Below, piece after piece: positions 15,972 to 25,824 of a stretch of DNA of 49,556 nt; position 1 is the first letter of the stretch, and each line of letters opens with the position of its first letter. The stretch lies in the IMG/VR virus record IMGVR_UViG_3300045612_000264, positions 1 to 49,556 of that record. One strand, written 5' to 3'. A program made the translations under genes and the position numbers. Source of the DNA: a virus. Below the pieces are notes generated by a model that searched no databases, was not told the origin of the DNA, and saw only the letters and a program-made list of their open reading frames with translations.

Positions 15972-18900
15972 TTAGCTAAATTGAATGAATCCTCCTGAAG
16001 CAATACCGCCTGTTCTAGTAACTGTCATTCTATTGATGAACTTATGAATACCTCTTGCAGGTTCGATTATTACGTCTATAATACCGATGTTTTGATCGAT
16101 TATTGCAGGAGTATTATTAGAAGAGTCCATGATAGTCAAATAGTTGTAGATACCTCCAACAGATCTTACCCCAGTTAAGTAGTTGTCTACTAATGTTTTA
16201 ATTTCAAGCCTAACATTATCTTCATTGAAATCAAATACGTAGTTAGAAAGGATTTCTTCGATTGCACTCTCTACAGTAATTAATAAATCTCTTACGTGTA
16301 AGTTGTTGAATGCAGAGTTTGTTCTTTGGTAGCTTGTTTGGTTACCGAAGATAACTATACCAACTCCTCTCTTACGGATAATAGGGTTAACTCCGAATGG
16401 CTCTAAGAATTCCCTATCTTGTAAGTCGAAATCATATTCCAATCCTACTAAGTTACTAGCAGAGATAATACCTCTCTTAAGACCAGCTACGATTGAATAA
16501 GGTTCACCTGTAATAAACTTACGTATAAAATTGTTAGAAACATAAGCTGAAGGTGGAACATCTAAATTCTTATTATTTTCTCTGATTGTTAAGAATGGTG
16601 CAAAGAATCCTGAGAATTTAGCTCCTAGATCTTCATCAGGTAAAGAGAAAGTAAATGACGGATTAAGACTTAAGTTACCTCCATCTGCGATGAATCTAGC
16701 TTGTAAAAGTGGGGCTGGATCAGTTGCAGTTGGTGTAGAAGTAAATCTAGGATCTACAGAATCTGCAAACTTCTTCATTGAAGGTAGATTACAAATTGCT
16801 AAACATTTTTGTCTGTTTTTAGCAAGTCTAGCAAGCTGGAATTTACAGTTTGGTTGTATACCACCGTCAAATGTATCGACAATATATCGGAATGTAATTA
16901 CATCGGTATCTGCTAATGTTCTAGCAAGGTTAGTATTAGTAAGAACATCTAGAATGTCGTTCATTCTTGTGTCCGTACCATTAGGCATAGAAGCTGCTTT
17001 GATATCTGCACCAGGAAGATAAGTGAAATTAAAAGTTTTAACAAACTCTTGAATATTTTTAAATTTCCAAACTCTTGTTGTTACACCAGGGTAAAGTTGT
17101 ATAGGCCTTTCAGTCTTAACCCGTACTGTGTAAACGCCAGGAGATGTTGCAGAAGCTACAGTTTTAACTTCTAAAACTCTTGTTAGCCTTGACTGGAGAT
17201 TTTCGGTTAACGGATTATCATAAATTTGAATGTCAGTAGATACTAATAGATTTCCTACTTTTATACCGGAAGAAGTAGCGACAGCAGTAGATAATTCAAT
17301 AACATTAGGTTGTAGCTGTGTAATAATGTCAACATAATCGCTTATGTTTCCTGCAGTTGAAACTATGTTAAAGCTTTCTCCTGTGGTTTCGTTTGTTCCA
17401 ATTGGAAGTGAGCTAATGTAAGTGGTGTTCCAAGTTGAAACAGCCTCCGGAGTTGTGAAGGTATCATCTGCATACGCTCTACAAACTAGGATATTGTATC
17501 CGTCCCTATCTACGTTAACTTCAAATTTTAAATATTGAAGTAAAGATCCTGTATCGTCTTTCCAGTCAACATCCCCGTCTCCAATGTTACCCTTAACCCA
17601 ATCTCTGTACATTTCAGAGTTTTCATAAGCTAAGTATGAATCAGTTCCTACTGGAATGTCTGGAGAGAAGTAAACATCGTCGTTATCGAAATAATCAGGA
17701 TTACCTATTTGATAAGCAGAAGTTGTACTTTTATTTGTTATGTCATAAGGTTCAACATAAGTTGTTGAAGCAGTAGATCCTACTAGAGGATGCTTTAATC
17801 TCAATCTTACCTGAGTTCTAACTCCAACAGGAAGAGTTGAATTAGTAATTGTTTTTGCCTCTACTATTCTTAATTTAACTAAATCTCCTTCATAGAATCC
17901 GAGATATCCTGGAGTTGGTAAATTCGAAGTTACTTTACCTAATACCCATCTATTTGCAGGAGCTGTATTTGAAACGGAAACAAAGTCATCCAATGTTGTT
18001 ATTTGATCATCATGGAACGTAGGAGATGTAAATAAAGTATCTATAAAAATAGCTCCCCCGTCTCTAGCAGCAGAATTATAAGTGTCCCAAAGAGTTGTTG
18101 GTATACCAGCATCTCCTGTTGCATTATACAACGTATCTAAAAGAAGTGTTCCAGTCTCTGGTAATATGTCCATTCCTGGATTAGAAGGTGAAATGCCATC
18201 CTCAATCTCAGTACCACCTGTAGATCCATCAATATTCTTAAAATATGTATAATCCGCGAATAAATTTTGACTGTATGACAAGAAATTAAGATTCCTAGGT
18301 ACTGATGTAATGTCTGCATCCGGACCTATTTCATCCACTAAGTGGTGACCAACCAAGTCAAACACTGAAGAGTTGTCGACTAGATCATCCAAAGCTTCTT
18401 CGTTAACAGCACAGAAAATACCTGTTGTTGGTGTTTGGTTATTAATAAGAGTTTGGATGTATCTTAAAGTACCGTTTTGATCGGTAAAGTTAGGGATTAT
18501 AGTACCAGTTACTGTCAATGCAATATTAACGCCATCAAGAGCTAAGAAATTTTCTATTTTAGATTTTATAAATCCTTTAGAAGTAAAGTACTCATTATAA
18601 ACTGGATCATTAGAAAGAGCTTGATAATCAGTCCAATTTCCATTTATTGCAATCACATCAATAAACCAATCTGAAAGATAATCATATTGATTCATATATG
18701 AAGGAACGCTGTCCGGTCCAAAATATTCTCTAGCTGTAATGTCGAATCCTCTTAAAGGAAATTTAGAATCCAATGATTTTCTTACTATAATACTTACTGG
18801 ATTTTGTCCAAGATTAACAATGCTAAATAGTTTTCTTGAATCTGGTTGAGCTCCCGAAGTGTCCTCTGTAGCTAACAAATAAGTTGCATCTGGAAACCAA

Positions 18901-19373
18901 AACTTCTCCTTGTTATAGTAAGAAGATAATAATTTATCCTGTTTTGTTAAAGGATATGAGTAGTCTCCAGTAGCATTAGCACCGTTTTGTTCCTCTGTAT
19001 CCATAGAGAAAGCTCTATATCTAGCTACATCAGCACCTGCAGCATAGTCAGGATCTCCATTTTCATCTACAGTATTATTTAAAAGTCTTAGATTGAGAGC
19101 AAATATAGGTCCACTTTGTAGACACACTAAGCAAGATCTATGAAAGAAAGATCCTTTCTTTTCCATAGTTCTTTCTATTCCTCCAAATATTGATTGGAAA
19201 GTCGTAATATCTGGGCAATAAACTGGTGTATTAAAAGGTCCAACGCTAGAATAACCTACAACCAATCTGATTGTGGAAGGGTTAATAATAATGTTCTCAC
19301 TAGCATCAAATTCTAAAGTGTAAACACCAGATGCTTTAAATTGGGATAAATCAAGTTTGACTTGTTTTGCCAT
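15972..19373 (-). CDS. 18: Tail sheath protein, gp18-like, unusually long
   Basis: 1133 aa, against 659 for T4 gp18. The N-terminal handshake strand and first domain are visible (ASGVYTLEFDASENIIINPS; RLVVGYSSVGPFNTPVYC). The C-terminal conserved domain (~900-1133) has PIIRKRGVGIVIFGNQTSYQ, LHVRDLLITVESAIEEILSN and FINRMTVTRTGG. The extra length lies in the middle (~250-800), beta-rich with many Thr/Asn/Asp as in surface-exposed sheath insertions. Two late-type boxes and a leader hairpin lie upstream. The sheath contracts to drive the tube through the host envelope. Confidence 0.9.
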   Translation of the reverse strand: MAKQVKLDLSQFKASGVYTLEFDASENIIINPSTIRLVVGYSSVGPFNTPVYCPDITTFQSIFGGIERTMEKKGSFFHRSCLVCLQSGPIFALNLRLLNNTVDENGDPDYAAGADVARYRAFSMDTEEQNGANATGDYSYPLTKQDKLLSSYYNKEKFWFPDATYLLATEDTSGAQPDSRKLFSIVNLGQNPVSIIVRKSLDSKFPLRGFDITAREYFGPDSVPSYMNQYDYLSDWFIDVIAINGNWTDYQALSNDPVYNEYFTSKGFIKSKIENFLALDGVNIALTVTGTIIPNFTDQNGTLRYIQTLINNQTPTTGIFCAVNEEALDDLVDNSSVFDLVGHHLVDEIGPDADITSVPRNLNFLSYSQNLFADYTYFKNIDGSTGGTEIEDGISPSNPGMDILPETGTLLLDTLYNATGDAGIPTTLWDTYNSAARDGGAIFIDTLFTSPTFHDDQITTLDDFVSVSNTAPANRWVLGKVTSNLPTPGYLGFYEGDLVKLRIVEAKTITNSTLPVGVRTQVRLRLKHPLVGSTASTTYVEPYDITNKSTTSAYQIGNPDYFDNDDVYFSPDIPVGTDSYLAYENSEMYRDWVKGNIGDGDVDWKDDTGSLLQYLKFEVNVDRDGYNILVCRAYADDTFTTPEAVSTWNTTYISSLPIGTNETTGESFNIVSTAGNISDYVDIITQLQPNVIELSTAVATSSGIKVGNLLVSTDIQIYDNPLTENLQSRLTRVLEVKTVASATSPGVYTVRVKTERPIQLYPGVTTRVWKFKNIQEFVKTFNFTYLPGADIKAASMPNGTDTRMNDILDVLTNTNLARTLADTDVITFRYIVDTFDGGIQPNCKFQLARLAKNRQKCLAICNLPSMKKFADSVDPRFTSTPTATDPAPLLQARFIADGGNLSLNPSFTFSLPDEDLGAKFSGFFAPFLTIRENNKNLDVPPSAYVSNNFIRKFITGEPYSIVAGLKRGIISASNLVGLEYDFDLQDREFLEPFGVNPIIRKRGVGIVIFGNQTSYQRTNSAFNNLHVRDLLITVESAIEEILSNYVFDFNEDNVRLEIKTLVDNYLTGVRSVGGIYNYLTIMDSSNNTPAIIDQNIGIIDVIIEPARGIHKFINRMTVTRTGGIASGGFIQFS

Positions 19374-19383
19374 TTTTAATTTT

Positions 19384-19391
19384 TATTTATA
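19384..19391 (-). promoter_or_regulatory. T4-identical late promoter TATAAATA
   Basis: TATAAATA on the minus strand, 11-18 nt before the sheath ATG. Identical to the T4 late consensus. The position would give an almost leaderless mRNA. Confidence 0.55.
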
Positions 19392-19395
19392 TTCT

Positions 19396-19434
19396 AAGAA
19401 GTTATTCTTTGACTTCTTTTTCTATGTATATATC
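19396..19434 (-). promoter_or_regulatory. Late-type box plus leader hairpin of the sheath gene
   Basis: GATATATAC at 19426-19434, followed by a 7-bp inverted repeat (AAGAAGT/ACTTCTT, 19396-19418) in the sheath leader. A transcript from this upstream box would carry the hairpin; one from TATAAATA would not. Together with the second box it may tune expression of this very abundant protein. Confidence 0.45.
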
Positions 19435-19443
19435 ATTCTTCTT

Positions 19444-21249
19444 CTAAGAATCGAGGAGTCCGTTTAAGAAAGTATAATTTGATAGATCGCTAGTTTTATT
19501 TTGAGCAGCTTGTGAGTTTTCTAAAAGCCTCTCTTCTATTAGTTTTCTAAACTTTTCTGGAATAATATCATAAAGATCCATCACAGTTTCTTGAAAATCA
19601 CCAACATCAAAAACACAATTTAAATTAACTAGAGTCATGGCTTCATCGTCTTTTCCTATTTGACTAGAGAAACTTCCGTTTGGATTTATTCCAAAATTTG
19701 CTAATTCGTGTATTCCATTCTTGTTGGAGGGGATTATTTTATATGATCTGGTATTTATTTTTAAATCGTAACAGAATTTTTCTTTATTTTTTACTGTTAA
19801 TTTAACACCCGGCTTTAATTTAGTGCTTGCTTCCGAGTGTTTAGTATAAACAAACATCTCGTCAAAGAATTCTTCAGAATCTAGTAACTTGTCCATAAGC
19901 ATTTCTCCTTTGTGGTCCAATTCCAGTACGATCCTTGTATTATCTGCTCCTAATACATCAACTATAAGAATCTCTAAAAATGCTTTAAATTCGTCTATTT
20001 CAATAATATTGGACCTAAATATACCAACTTGAAGGAGACAGAAAAAGTCACTCTCGTCTTCAAAAAATCTTTTATTCTTTATTACGCTGCTAGGCATAGG
20101 AGCAACTTTAAAAATATTAGCGACCGAATAGTCACCTCCTCCTCCGCTAGCTGTGTCTATAGAAATATAAAATTTTTGTCCCCCCTTTTCAAATATAGAA
20201 GCAGGATCAAATTTAGGATGCCACAAAAGATTAGAATAATCTATTGGGCTTTTTTCGAAGGGAGATAATTCATAAAATATAAATTGCTCTTCGGATCCCT
20301 TTAATCTCTTTAATGTGTTGGAATCCAACAACAATCTGGAAGAAGATAAAAATTGACACCCATACTCCTGGTTAAAGTCTTCCTCTGACCCAAGTGCTGC
20401 AATTTCTTTTCTTTTCCATTCTTCGTCCCTTCCAGGAACCTGCCACCATTCAACTCTTATCGGATTAAATTCGTTCTCTCCTTCGACTGCTCCTTTGTAT
20501 ATCTCCCAAAACTTATTCATGCCATTGGGTGTGGATGTTATAATAACCCTCGCAATTTGTGATGATGATATGGTAGGATAAACAGATTTAAAGAACTGAT
20601 TTATAAAGTTGGGGTTAATATGCGCAAACTCATCCATGTATAACATATGAATCGTGTAACCGATCGAGGATGTTTTAGTTGTCGTTTTAGCCATTATACG
20701 GCACCCGTTATCAAACTTCATCGTCATTACGTTATAAACGACTAGACCTGGCTTTAAAAAGAAAGGTAAGCCCCTCATAATAACTTTGATCTTATCCATT
20801 AATTCAGCTGCAGTATCACCAATGTTAGCCATAATCATGGCATTTTTTTCAAAGTTAAATAGTAGATACCACAAGAGAAATATAGAAGACGTAATAGTTT
20901 TACCAGATTGTCGGGGGGAAACGAAAACGTTTTTTCTGTGGTGTTGATATTGGTTTAGTATCTGAATTTGATAATCTCTAAGAGATATCTGTCTAATACC
21001 CTCATCGGTCATAACGTGACAATAATTGTCAGCGAAATAAACAACATCCTCTGCACACTTTTTTATCTCTTCTAATTCCCATTCGGTGTATTCAAAAAGA
21101 ATATTACCTTTTCTTAGTTCCGGATCATTCTCATGAAATGGATTATCTACGTCTTTGTAGTCTATTCCGTTTTCCTCAGCGTCGTATACTAATTTTTCTA
21201 CTTTGGCGTTGGACCAGAAATTACTAGATTTTTCTTCCTTAAGACTCAT
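19444..21249 (-). CDS. 17: Terminase large subunit (ATPase-nuclease)
   Basis: 601 aa (T4 gp17: 610). ATPase: Walker A SPRQSGKT (residues 111-118), Walker B HMLYMDEFAHI (~201-211), and coupling motif VIITSTPNGMNKFW. Nuclease (RNase H-like): KFYISIDTASGGGGDYSVAN with the first catalytic Asp, a second acidic site near RIVLELDHKGE, and a late Asp in the IGKDDEAMTLVNL segment. It packages DNA into the prohead and cuts concatemers. It overlaps nothing and follows the small subunit after 2 nt. Confidence 0.95.
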   Translation of the reverse strand: MSLKEEKSSNFWSNAKVEKLVYDAEENGIDYKDVDNPFHENDPELRKGNILFEYTEWELEEIKKCAEDVVYFADNYCHVMTDEGIRQISLRDYQIQILNQYQHHRKNVFVSPRQSGKTITSSIFLLWYLLFNFEKNAMIMANIGDTAAELMDKIKVIMRGLPFFLKPGLVVYNVMTMKFDNGCRIMAKTTTKTSSIGYTIHMLYMDEFAHINPNFINQFFKSVYPTISSSQIARVIITSTPNGMNKFWEIYKGAVEGENEFNPIRVEWWQVPGRDEEWKRKEIAALGSEEDFNQEYGCQFLSSSRLLLDSNTLKRLKGSEEQFIFYELSPFEKSPIDYSNLLWHPKFDPASIFEKGGQKFYISIDTASGGGGDYSVANIFKVAPMPSSVIKNKRFFEDESDFFCLLQVGIFRSNIIEIDEFKAFLEILIVDVLGADNTRIVLELDHKGEMLMDKLLDSEEFFDEMFVYTKHSEASTKLKPGVKLTVKNKEKFCYDLKINTRSYKIIPSNKNGIHELANFGINPNGSFSSQIGKDDEAMTLVNLNCVFDVGDFQETVMDLYDIIPEKFRKLIEERLLENSQAAQNKTSDLSNYTFLNGLLDS

Positions 21250-21251
21250 AA

Positions 21252-22022
21252 TTAATCGAATATATCGTCATCGAGCTCAAAATCTACATCATCTTCACCT
21301 CCTCCCAGTAAGTCTGAGGTGCCTCCAAATTTTGTTCTTGGGTTTATTAAACTGTCATCTGGTGTAACTATCTCAGCATCTTTTACTATGTTACCATTTT
21401 TCATAACATTCCGAAGGTTCTCCATAAGACTTCTGGTTCCTCTTGCTTTTAAAAGATCCTCGTTTTCTTTGGATTGTATTATGTTTCCGTTTTCGTCAAA
21501 CTGTATGTCCCATCCTCCTCTTTTGATCTCTTCACCTTCAGCTTTTAATTGCTTATAATTTTTCTCCATTTGTGTCATATAAGAAGAAAAATTCTTAGGC
21601 ATTTGCATTATCTGATTCTGAAGTTGAGCTAAAACCTCAAAAAGTCTTGGCTCCACTCTACCTGAATCTATCTCCTCTATAATCTTAGCTATTGCGTGCT
21701 GCGCAGTTCTTATCTGAAAAGCCATTGTTGAAATGCTCATGGCATCTATCTTCTGCTTATGTTTAATATAAGAATCTTCCGAAATGTTTTCTATGTCATT
21801 ATAGAATTTAGAAAGAGATTCCAATATTGCTCTTGCCTCCATCTCAACCTCGCTTTTAACTGTGTCTATTTTCAGTTCTCTATGAGCTTTTATTGGTGGT
21901 ATATCTGGAGTGCTTAGACCAGAAAGCATCTCGTCTGCTAGTATAATACTATCCAATTTATCTTTAAGATTAAGTTCTTGTTCTTTAGATAAATTTGGTG
22001 TTTTTGGTTTTCTTCTTGGCAT
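21252..22022 (-). CDS. 16: Terminase small subunit, gp16-like
   Basis: 256 aa; basic N-terminus (MPRRKPKTPNLSKEQE), then a helical core with SISTMAFQIRTAQHAIAKII and RLFEVLAQLQNQIMQMPKNF, the pattern of T4-type gp16 where a coiled-coil core drives ring formation. The acidic C-terminus (GGGEDDVDFELDDDIFD) could contact gp17. Longer than T4 gp16 (164 aa). Position directly upstream of gp17 is diagnostic. Confidence 0.75.
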   Translation of the reverse strand: MPRRKPKTPNLSKEQELNLKDKLDSIILADEMLSGLSTPDIPPIKAHRELKIDTVKSEVEMEARAILESLSKFYNDIENISEDSYIKHKQKIDAMSISTMAFQIRTAQHAIAKIIEEIDSGRVEPRLFEVLAQLQNQIMQMPKNFSSYMTQMEKNYKQLKAEGEEIKRGGWDIQFDENGNIIQSKENEDLLKARGTRSLMENLRNVMKNGNIVKDAEIVTPDDSLINPRTKFGGTSDLLGGGEDDVDFELDDDIFD

Positions 22023-22025
22023 AAA

Positions 22026-24215
22026 TTATTTGTTTTTGGCAACTTTAGGAAGTTTCAGTATAGGTTTAGCATTATCTATTATAATACCAAGCTGTGCGTC
22101 TCCTACTATATTTTGATTTAACATAGTGGACTGTTTTTCCTCTTCTACCATTTGTTTAAAAAATCTATAATTGGTTGCCCATAAAGGACATGATCTTGTT
22201 TTATAAGCATAGTTATTTGTTCCATAAAAAGGACTGTCGTAGTCTTCCTCTATTACTGGAGGTATATTAAAGGTATAAGCCTGTGTAGTAACACCATCTA
22301 ATGAATGAACTAGACTTAGGTCGGAAGTTTGTGTCGCGGGATTGTCTGGATTATATGTAAGTCTCCAAACTTTCATAGAATATTGTCTGAATATATTTGA
22401 GAAATTAAAAACAAAACCATACCAATCATCTGTCGTCGGAATAAATTCTCCTATTGTACTGGATATGCCAGCTCCAAAAGGTGACGAAACTTCTAGATTA
22501 TTTATCCTGAATCTAAAACTACCGGTCTGCAAATAATTATTTTCAGTTGGACTTGTAACTGGATTAGATCCGCTCCATATAAGATCTATAAGCATTCCCT
22601 GTCCATTATAATAACCATCGAAAAGAGTTCTAGCCTGTGCTTTTTGTACTTTCCAACTAGCAGTTGTTACTGGAGCTGCTGCTCCTTCATCCTTGATAGT
22701 AAATCTAAACTGATCATCTACTGACAATAATTCAAATCCTCCAGATCTGACCACATCGGCTAGAATGGATACAAATCCATTGGGGTTTTCCCCCATGCTT
22801 AGTTTGTGTGGTATAGGATAGGTACTGTATGTTATTTGCCCAGTCCCTATGTTATCAATAGTAATTGGAACTTTAGGTGCAGGCTTAGGGACTAATTTGC
22901 TACGATCTAAATAATTTCTTATCCTGAACCAGCAAAGAAATGCTCTTTCCTCGTTTTCTGTTAAAATAAGATCAGCCTTCCATCGTACTGCATCTCTTTC
23001 AATAACTAATAGGGAGGGAGATGCTGGATCAACCTGAGCCTGAGCATCAACAAATATTCTATCTAAATCATAATAATTGTTAAATACTATAGTCCAGTTA
23101 TTATTAAGATCATATTCTATTATAGGAAGATCCTTGCTTATATAGGATCTTATAGGATCCTCTAATCTTCTCTGGGATGTTATGGCGTACTGCTGGGGTT
23201 TTGTCAGTTCTATTTCTTCGTTCTTAACTTCTTCTCCAAATAGATCCTTAGTATTAACAGTATAATCTAATAAAGCAGATTCTGCTTGTGGATCGATAAA
23301 TGTAGTGTTCTTTTTAACCTCGTACTTAGTAAGCTGAATTTTAAAATAAACTGGATAATTGTTTATGTCTCTGAAAACATACATTGAATCTATTTGGTAA
23401 ATTCTGTTTGTTATAGGAAAATAAATAATATCTCTTTTTCTTGGTTGTGATCCTTTACCAAATATACCTTCAAAATATTTTCTGTCTATGTGAATTTCGA
23501 ATGGCTGATTAAAGTTTAATCCCCAGGAATCAAAAGTAAGAGCTGCATCGGGAAATTGGTTATTTAGAACCATTACCTTAACACATTTTTCCTCAACAAC
23601 ATTAAATAGGTTGTATTCTTTAAGAACAACGTCTCTTCCCTTTCCTTGTGGCTGTACTGAATAATAAACAACTTCGTGTCCAAATACATTGTTTACGATC
23701 TTACTTAGATCCTGGTACATATTTATGGATCTATTAATATCATATGGCCTAAAAGTGAAATCACAGTCAGAAAAAACTATTGGGTAGTTAGTTAGCTCTT
23801 TGCTACACAAAGGAGCAGGTGGATTGGTCATTAGATCTCGTGGATCAACATTCTTATACTGCAGATCTAGTTCAAAGTCCAATAAAACTATTGGTGGACT
23901 TAATGTTGTTCCTGGGGGATAATATGGACTTGAATCCTCATCAGAGGAAGCAGTCAACCTTACTTCAACCCAGAATGGGTTATCTGGCGATATAGAAATA
24001 TCTCCAATAGATTGCTGTGTTAAAGGAGCCCATAAAGACCAATTTGAACCATTTATACTCCATCTGTACTCTAAATACAGATATACGTAGGGAGGATTTT
24101 CTCCACTTGTATCTATTACCCATCCATTAAAAGCTTCTACATTTTTAAATGGTTCTGTCCAGGATATGATTCTATAATTACCTATTGCAGAAAATTCTAT
24201 TGGGCTGTCTGCCAT
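22026..24215 (-). CDS. Neck protein, gp14-like core in a 729-aa protein
   Basis: 729 aa. Residues ~150-330 resemble the T4-type neck protein gp14: NMYQDLSKIVNNVFGHEVVY, FEIHIDRKYFEGIFG, KRDIIYFPITNRIYQIDSMY and YPVYFKIQLTKYEV. Before it is a beta-rich domain (~1-140). After it lie a linker and a probable lectin/LamG-like beta sandwich (~440-700) with GSFRFRINNLEVSSPFGAG and WYGFVFNFSN. T4 gp14 is only 256 aa, so this is an enlarged neck/collar component. It starts the terminase operon from its own late-type box. Confidence 0.6.
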   Translation of the reverse strand: MADSPIEFSAIGNYRIISWTEPFKNVEAFNGWVIDTSGENPPYVYLYLEYRWSINGSNWSLWAPLTQQSIGDISISPDNPFWVEVRLTASSDEDSSPYYPPGTTLSPPIVLLDFELDLQYKNVDPRDLMTNPPAPLCSKELTNYPIVFSDCDFTFRPYDINRSINMYQDLSKIVNNVFGHEVVYYSVQPQGKGRDVVLKEYNLFNVVEEKCVKVMVLNNQFPDAALTFDSWGLNFNQPFEIHIDRKYFEGIFGKGSQPRKRDIIYFPITNRIYQIDSMYVFRDINNYPVYFKIQLTKYEVKKNTTFIDPQAESALLDYTVNTKDLFGEEVKNEEIELTKPQQYAITSQRRLEDPIRSYISKDLPIIEYDLNNNWTIVFNNYYDLDRIFVDAQAQVDPASPSLLVIERDAVRWKADLILTENEERAFLCWFRIRNYLDRSKLVPKPAPKVPITIDNIGTGQITYSTYPIPHKLSMGENPNGFVSILADVVRSGGFELLSVDDQFRFTIKDEGAAAPVTTASWKVQKAQARTLFDGYYNGQGMLIDLIWSGSNPVTSPTENNYLQTGSFRFRINNLEVSSPFGAGISSTIGEFIPTTDDWYGFVFNFSNIFRQYSMKVWRLTYNPDNPATQTSDLSLVHSLDGVTTQAYTFNIPPVIEEDYDSPFYGTNNYAYKTRSCPLWATNYRFFKQMVEEEKQSTMLNQNIVGDAQLGIIIDNAKPILKLPKVAKNK

Positions 24216-24233
24216 TTTAGAGAAATGTTTTTA

Positions 24234-24242
24234 ATATATATC
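24234..24242 (-). promoter_or_regulatory. Late-type promoter box GATATATAT
   Basis: GATATATATTAAAAAC on the minus strand ~20 nt before the ATG at 24215. The region also serves as leader for the divergent plus-strand gene at 24255. Confidence 0.45.
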
Positions 24243-24254
24243 AGAAAAAAGTAT

Positions 24255-24554
24255 ATGAAAAAATTTAGAGCTACTATGGAGAAGTTTAGTTTTGCACAGC
24301 TTACTTCTAATTCAGACGGGAAAACGTCAGCAAGTGGAACTGCAGGACTATACATCGTTTTTATAGGGGGGATATGCTTTTTATTGGGATGTATAGATAA
24401 AATGTTCTTAGATAAAAGTGTAGATATCCTCGCACAAACTATAATTTTCGTATCTATTGGTGCTACGCTATTAGGTTACAGAAAATCTAAAGATTCTGGT
24501 GTTAGCGAAATAGAAGTTGAAGAAACAAAAGAGGATCAGTCTTTAAATTCTTAA
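24255..24554 (+). CDS. Small two-TM membrane protein, lone plus-strand gene
   Basis: 99 aa from the ATG at 24255 (MKKFRATMEKFSFAQLTSN); an upstream in-frame ATG at 24225 lies in promoter-like sequence. Two membrane helices: GLYIVFIGGICFLLGCI and ILAQTIIFVSIGATLLGY, with an acidic C-terminal tail (VSEIEVEETKEDQS). It is divergent from gp14 and converges on the gp15-like gene, overlapping its end by 4 nt. The isolated orientation suggests a morphon-type insertion. Function unknown. Confidence 0.65.
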   Translation: MKKFRATMEKFSFAQLTSNSDGKTSASGTAGLYIVFIGGICFLLGCIDKMFLDKSVDILAQTIIFVSIGATLLGYRKSKDSGVSEIEVEETKEDQSLNS

Positions 24555-25387
24555 GGATTTGACGGTGCTTCTCCAGTTGCACCAGTTACGCCAGTAATAT
24601 CTTTTCTTATATCATATATTTCTAATCCTGATATTATTGTGCTGTTGTCTGGAGGAGCTGTTCCTAATTCGACACTAAGTTTTATACCTCCTTGCATTAG
24701 ATTACCTCTAAATCTTTCTGTTGTTCGATCTATATTAGGTAAATAGGTTTCAAGTTCCATAGAAAAACTTAATGTTATGGCTTCTCCTCTTTGTGATCCA
24801 TACGATATCTGAAAATTATTAGGTTGTTTATCTGGGGGTGAATCACCTAAACTCACCTGTACCGGTATTTTAAATCCTTTATAATCAAAATAATAAACAA
24901 ATCTTTTATATAATATTTCGAGTACGCTCTGTTGGATTTTAAAAGCGTCTAAAGTTGTGTCAGCTTTTATCTTTGCAGTGATAGATATTCCTAAAGGAAT
25001 TGGATATAAATATGATGAAAAGGTAACCATCTCGCTGCCCGTCTCTTTTTCTATTTCTTTAGCATAAGAGCCCCTTACAAATTTAGTAGTAGCAGATCCC
25101 GTGTCTATTCTAGATGTTCCTATTTCTATTATACCTCTAGGTATCACATCGTAATTTCCCTCTGCAAAAGCTGGTTTACCGTCACAGTCCTCATAGGAGA
25201 GATAGAAATCTTGGAGGAATGGCTCGTCGCCAACCGTAGAATAGAAAAAAGGAATATAGATTTTAGTAATCTCTTGGTTACTGCCTACCTGTTCGTAAGT
25301 TATAACCTCATTGAGTTTACTTAAAAGACCTATTATTACGCCCCTAAAAAATACGTTGTCTGTATTATATTTTTCTAAAAAATTCAT
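24551..25387 (-). CDS. 15: Tail sheath stabiliser, gp15-like
   Basis: 278 aa (T4 gp15: 272). The layout fits the proximal tail terminator family: TKIYIPFFYSTVGDEPFLQD near residue 45, then PRGIIEIG, then SSYLYPIPLGISITAKIKAD and LDAFKIQQSVLEILYKRF, followed by beta strands. gp15 caps the tube and sheath and joins the tail to the neck. The last residues are ITGVTGATGEAPSNP, a short collagen-like tag also seen in the 593-aa protein. Family call is by pattern, moderately sure. Confidence 0.6.
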   Translation of the reverse strand: MNFLEKYNTDNVFFRGVIIGLLSKLNEVITYEQVGSNQEITKIYIPFFYSTVGDEPFLQDFYLSYEDCDGKPAFAEGNYDVIPRGIIEIGTSRIDTGSATTKFVRGSYAKEIEKETGSEMVTFSSYLYPIPLGISITAKIKADTTLDAFKIQQSVLEILYKRFVYYFDYKGFKIPVQVSLGDSPPDKQPNNFQISYGSQRGEAITLSFSMELETYLPNIDRTTERFRGNLMQGGIKLSVELGTAPPDNSTIISGLEIYDIRKDITGVTGATGEAPSNP

Positions 25388-25391
25388 TCTT

Positions 25392-25820
25392 TTAGTTATT
25401 GTCTAGAATTACTGATGTTTTGTCCATAATTATATGTTTACTCCCGTATTGATAAGGATCCTTTTCTAGATCTATAACCCTTATTTGGGATTGTAAATAA
25501 ATAGGAATCTCTCTCATTTTAAATCTTAACTGCTGTTTTGTTGAATTCGTGTAGTCTGGATGAAAAAAATTTCCAGTTGCGTATTCAATGTCAGGAATTT
25601 CTCTACACTCGTAAACTATAGAAAGGTCAATAGACTTAAAATAATTTCTCAACTGGGAGATCCCGTCTTTCTTATTAACGGGTACTTTAAATCTATAAAC
25701 GAAATATTCTTTTTGCGGGATGTCATCTACTAAAGAATCACCTTTAACAACTAAAAAGTAATTAAAAGTAGGAGTAAGGTTTCTTATAGATTCTGTTCCT
25801 GCTGGATATATTTCTGTCAT
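25392..25820 (-). CDS. Hypothetical tail/neck-cluster protein
   Basis: 142 aa, unrecognised, beta-rich (FNYFLVVKGDSLV; EYFVYRFKVPVN; LSIVYECREIPDI), ending ITMD-like with YQYGSKHIIMDKTS. It starts the gp15-like unit from a GGATATATA box 5 nt upstream of its ATG. A tail-completion role is plausible from context only. Confidence 0.5.
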   Translation of the reverse strand: MTEIYPAGTESIRNLTPTFNYFLVVKGDSLVDDIPQKEYFVYRFKVPVNKKDGISQLRNYFKSIDLSIVYECREIPDIEYATGNFFHPDYTNSTKQQLRFKMREIPIYLQSQIRVIDLEKDPYQYGSKHIIMDKTSVILDNN

Positions 25821-25824
25821 GTTT

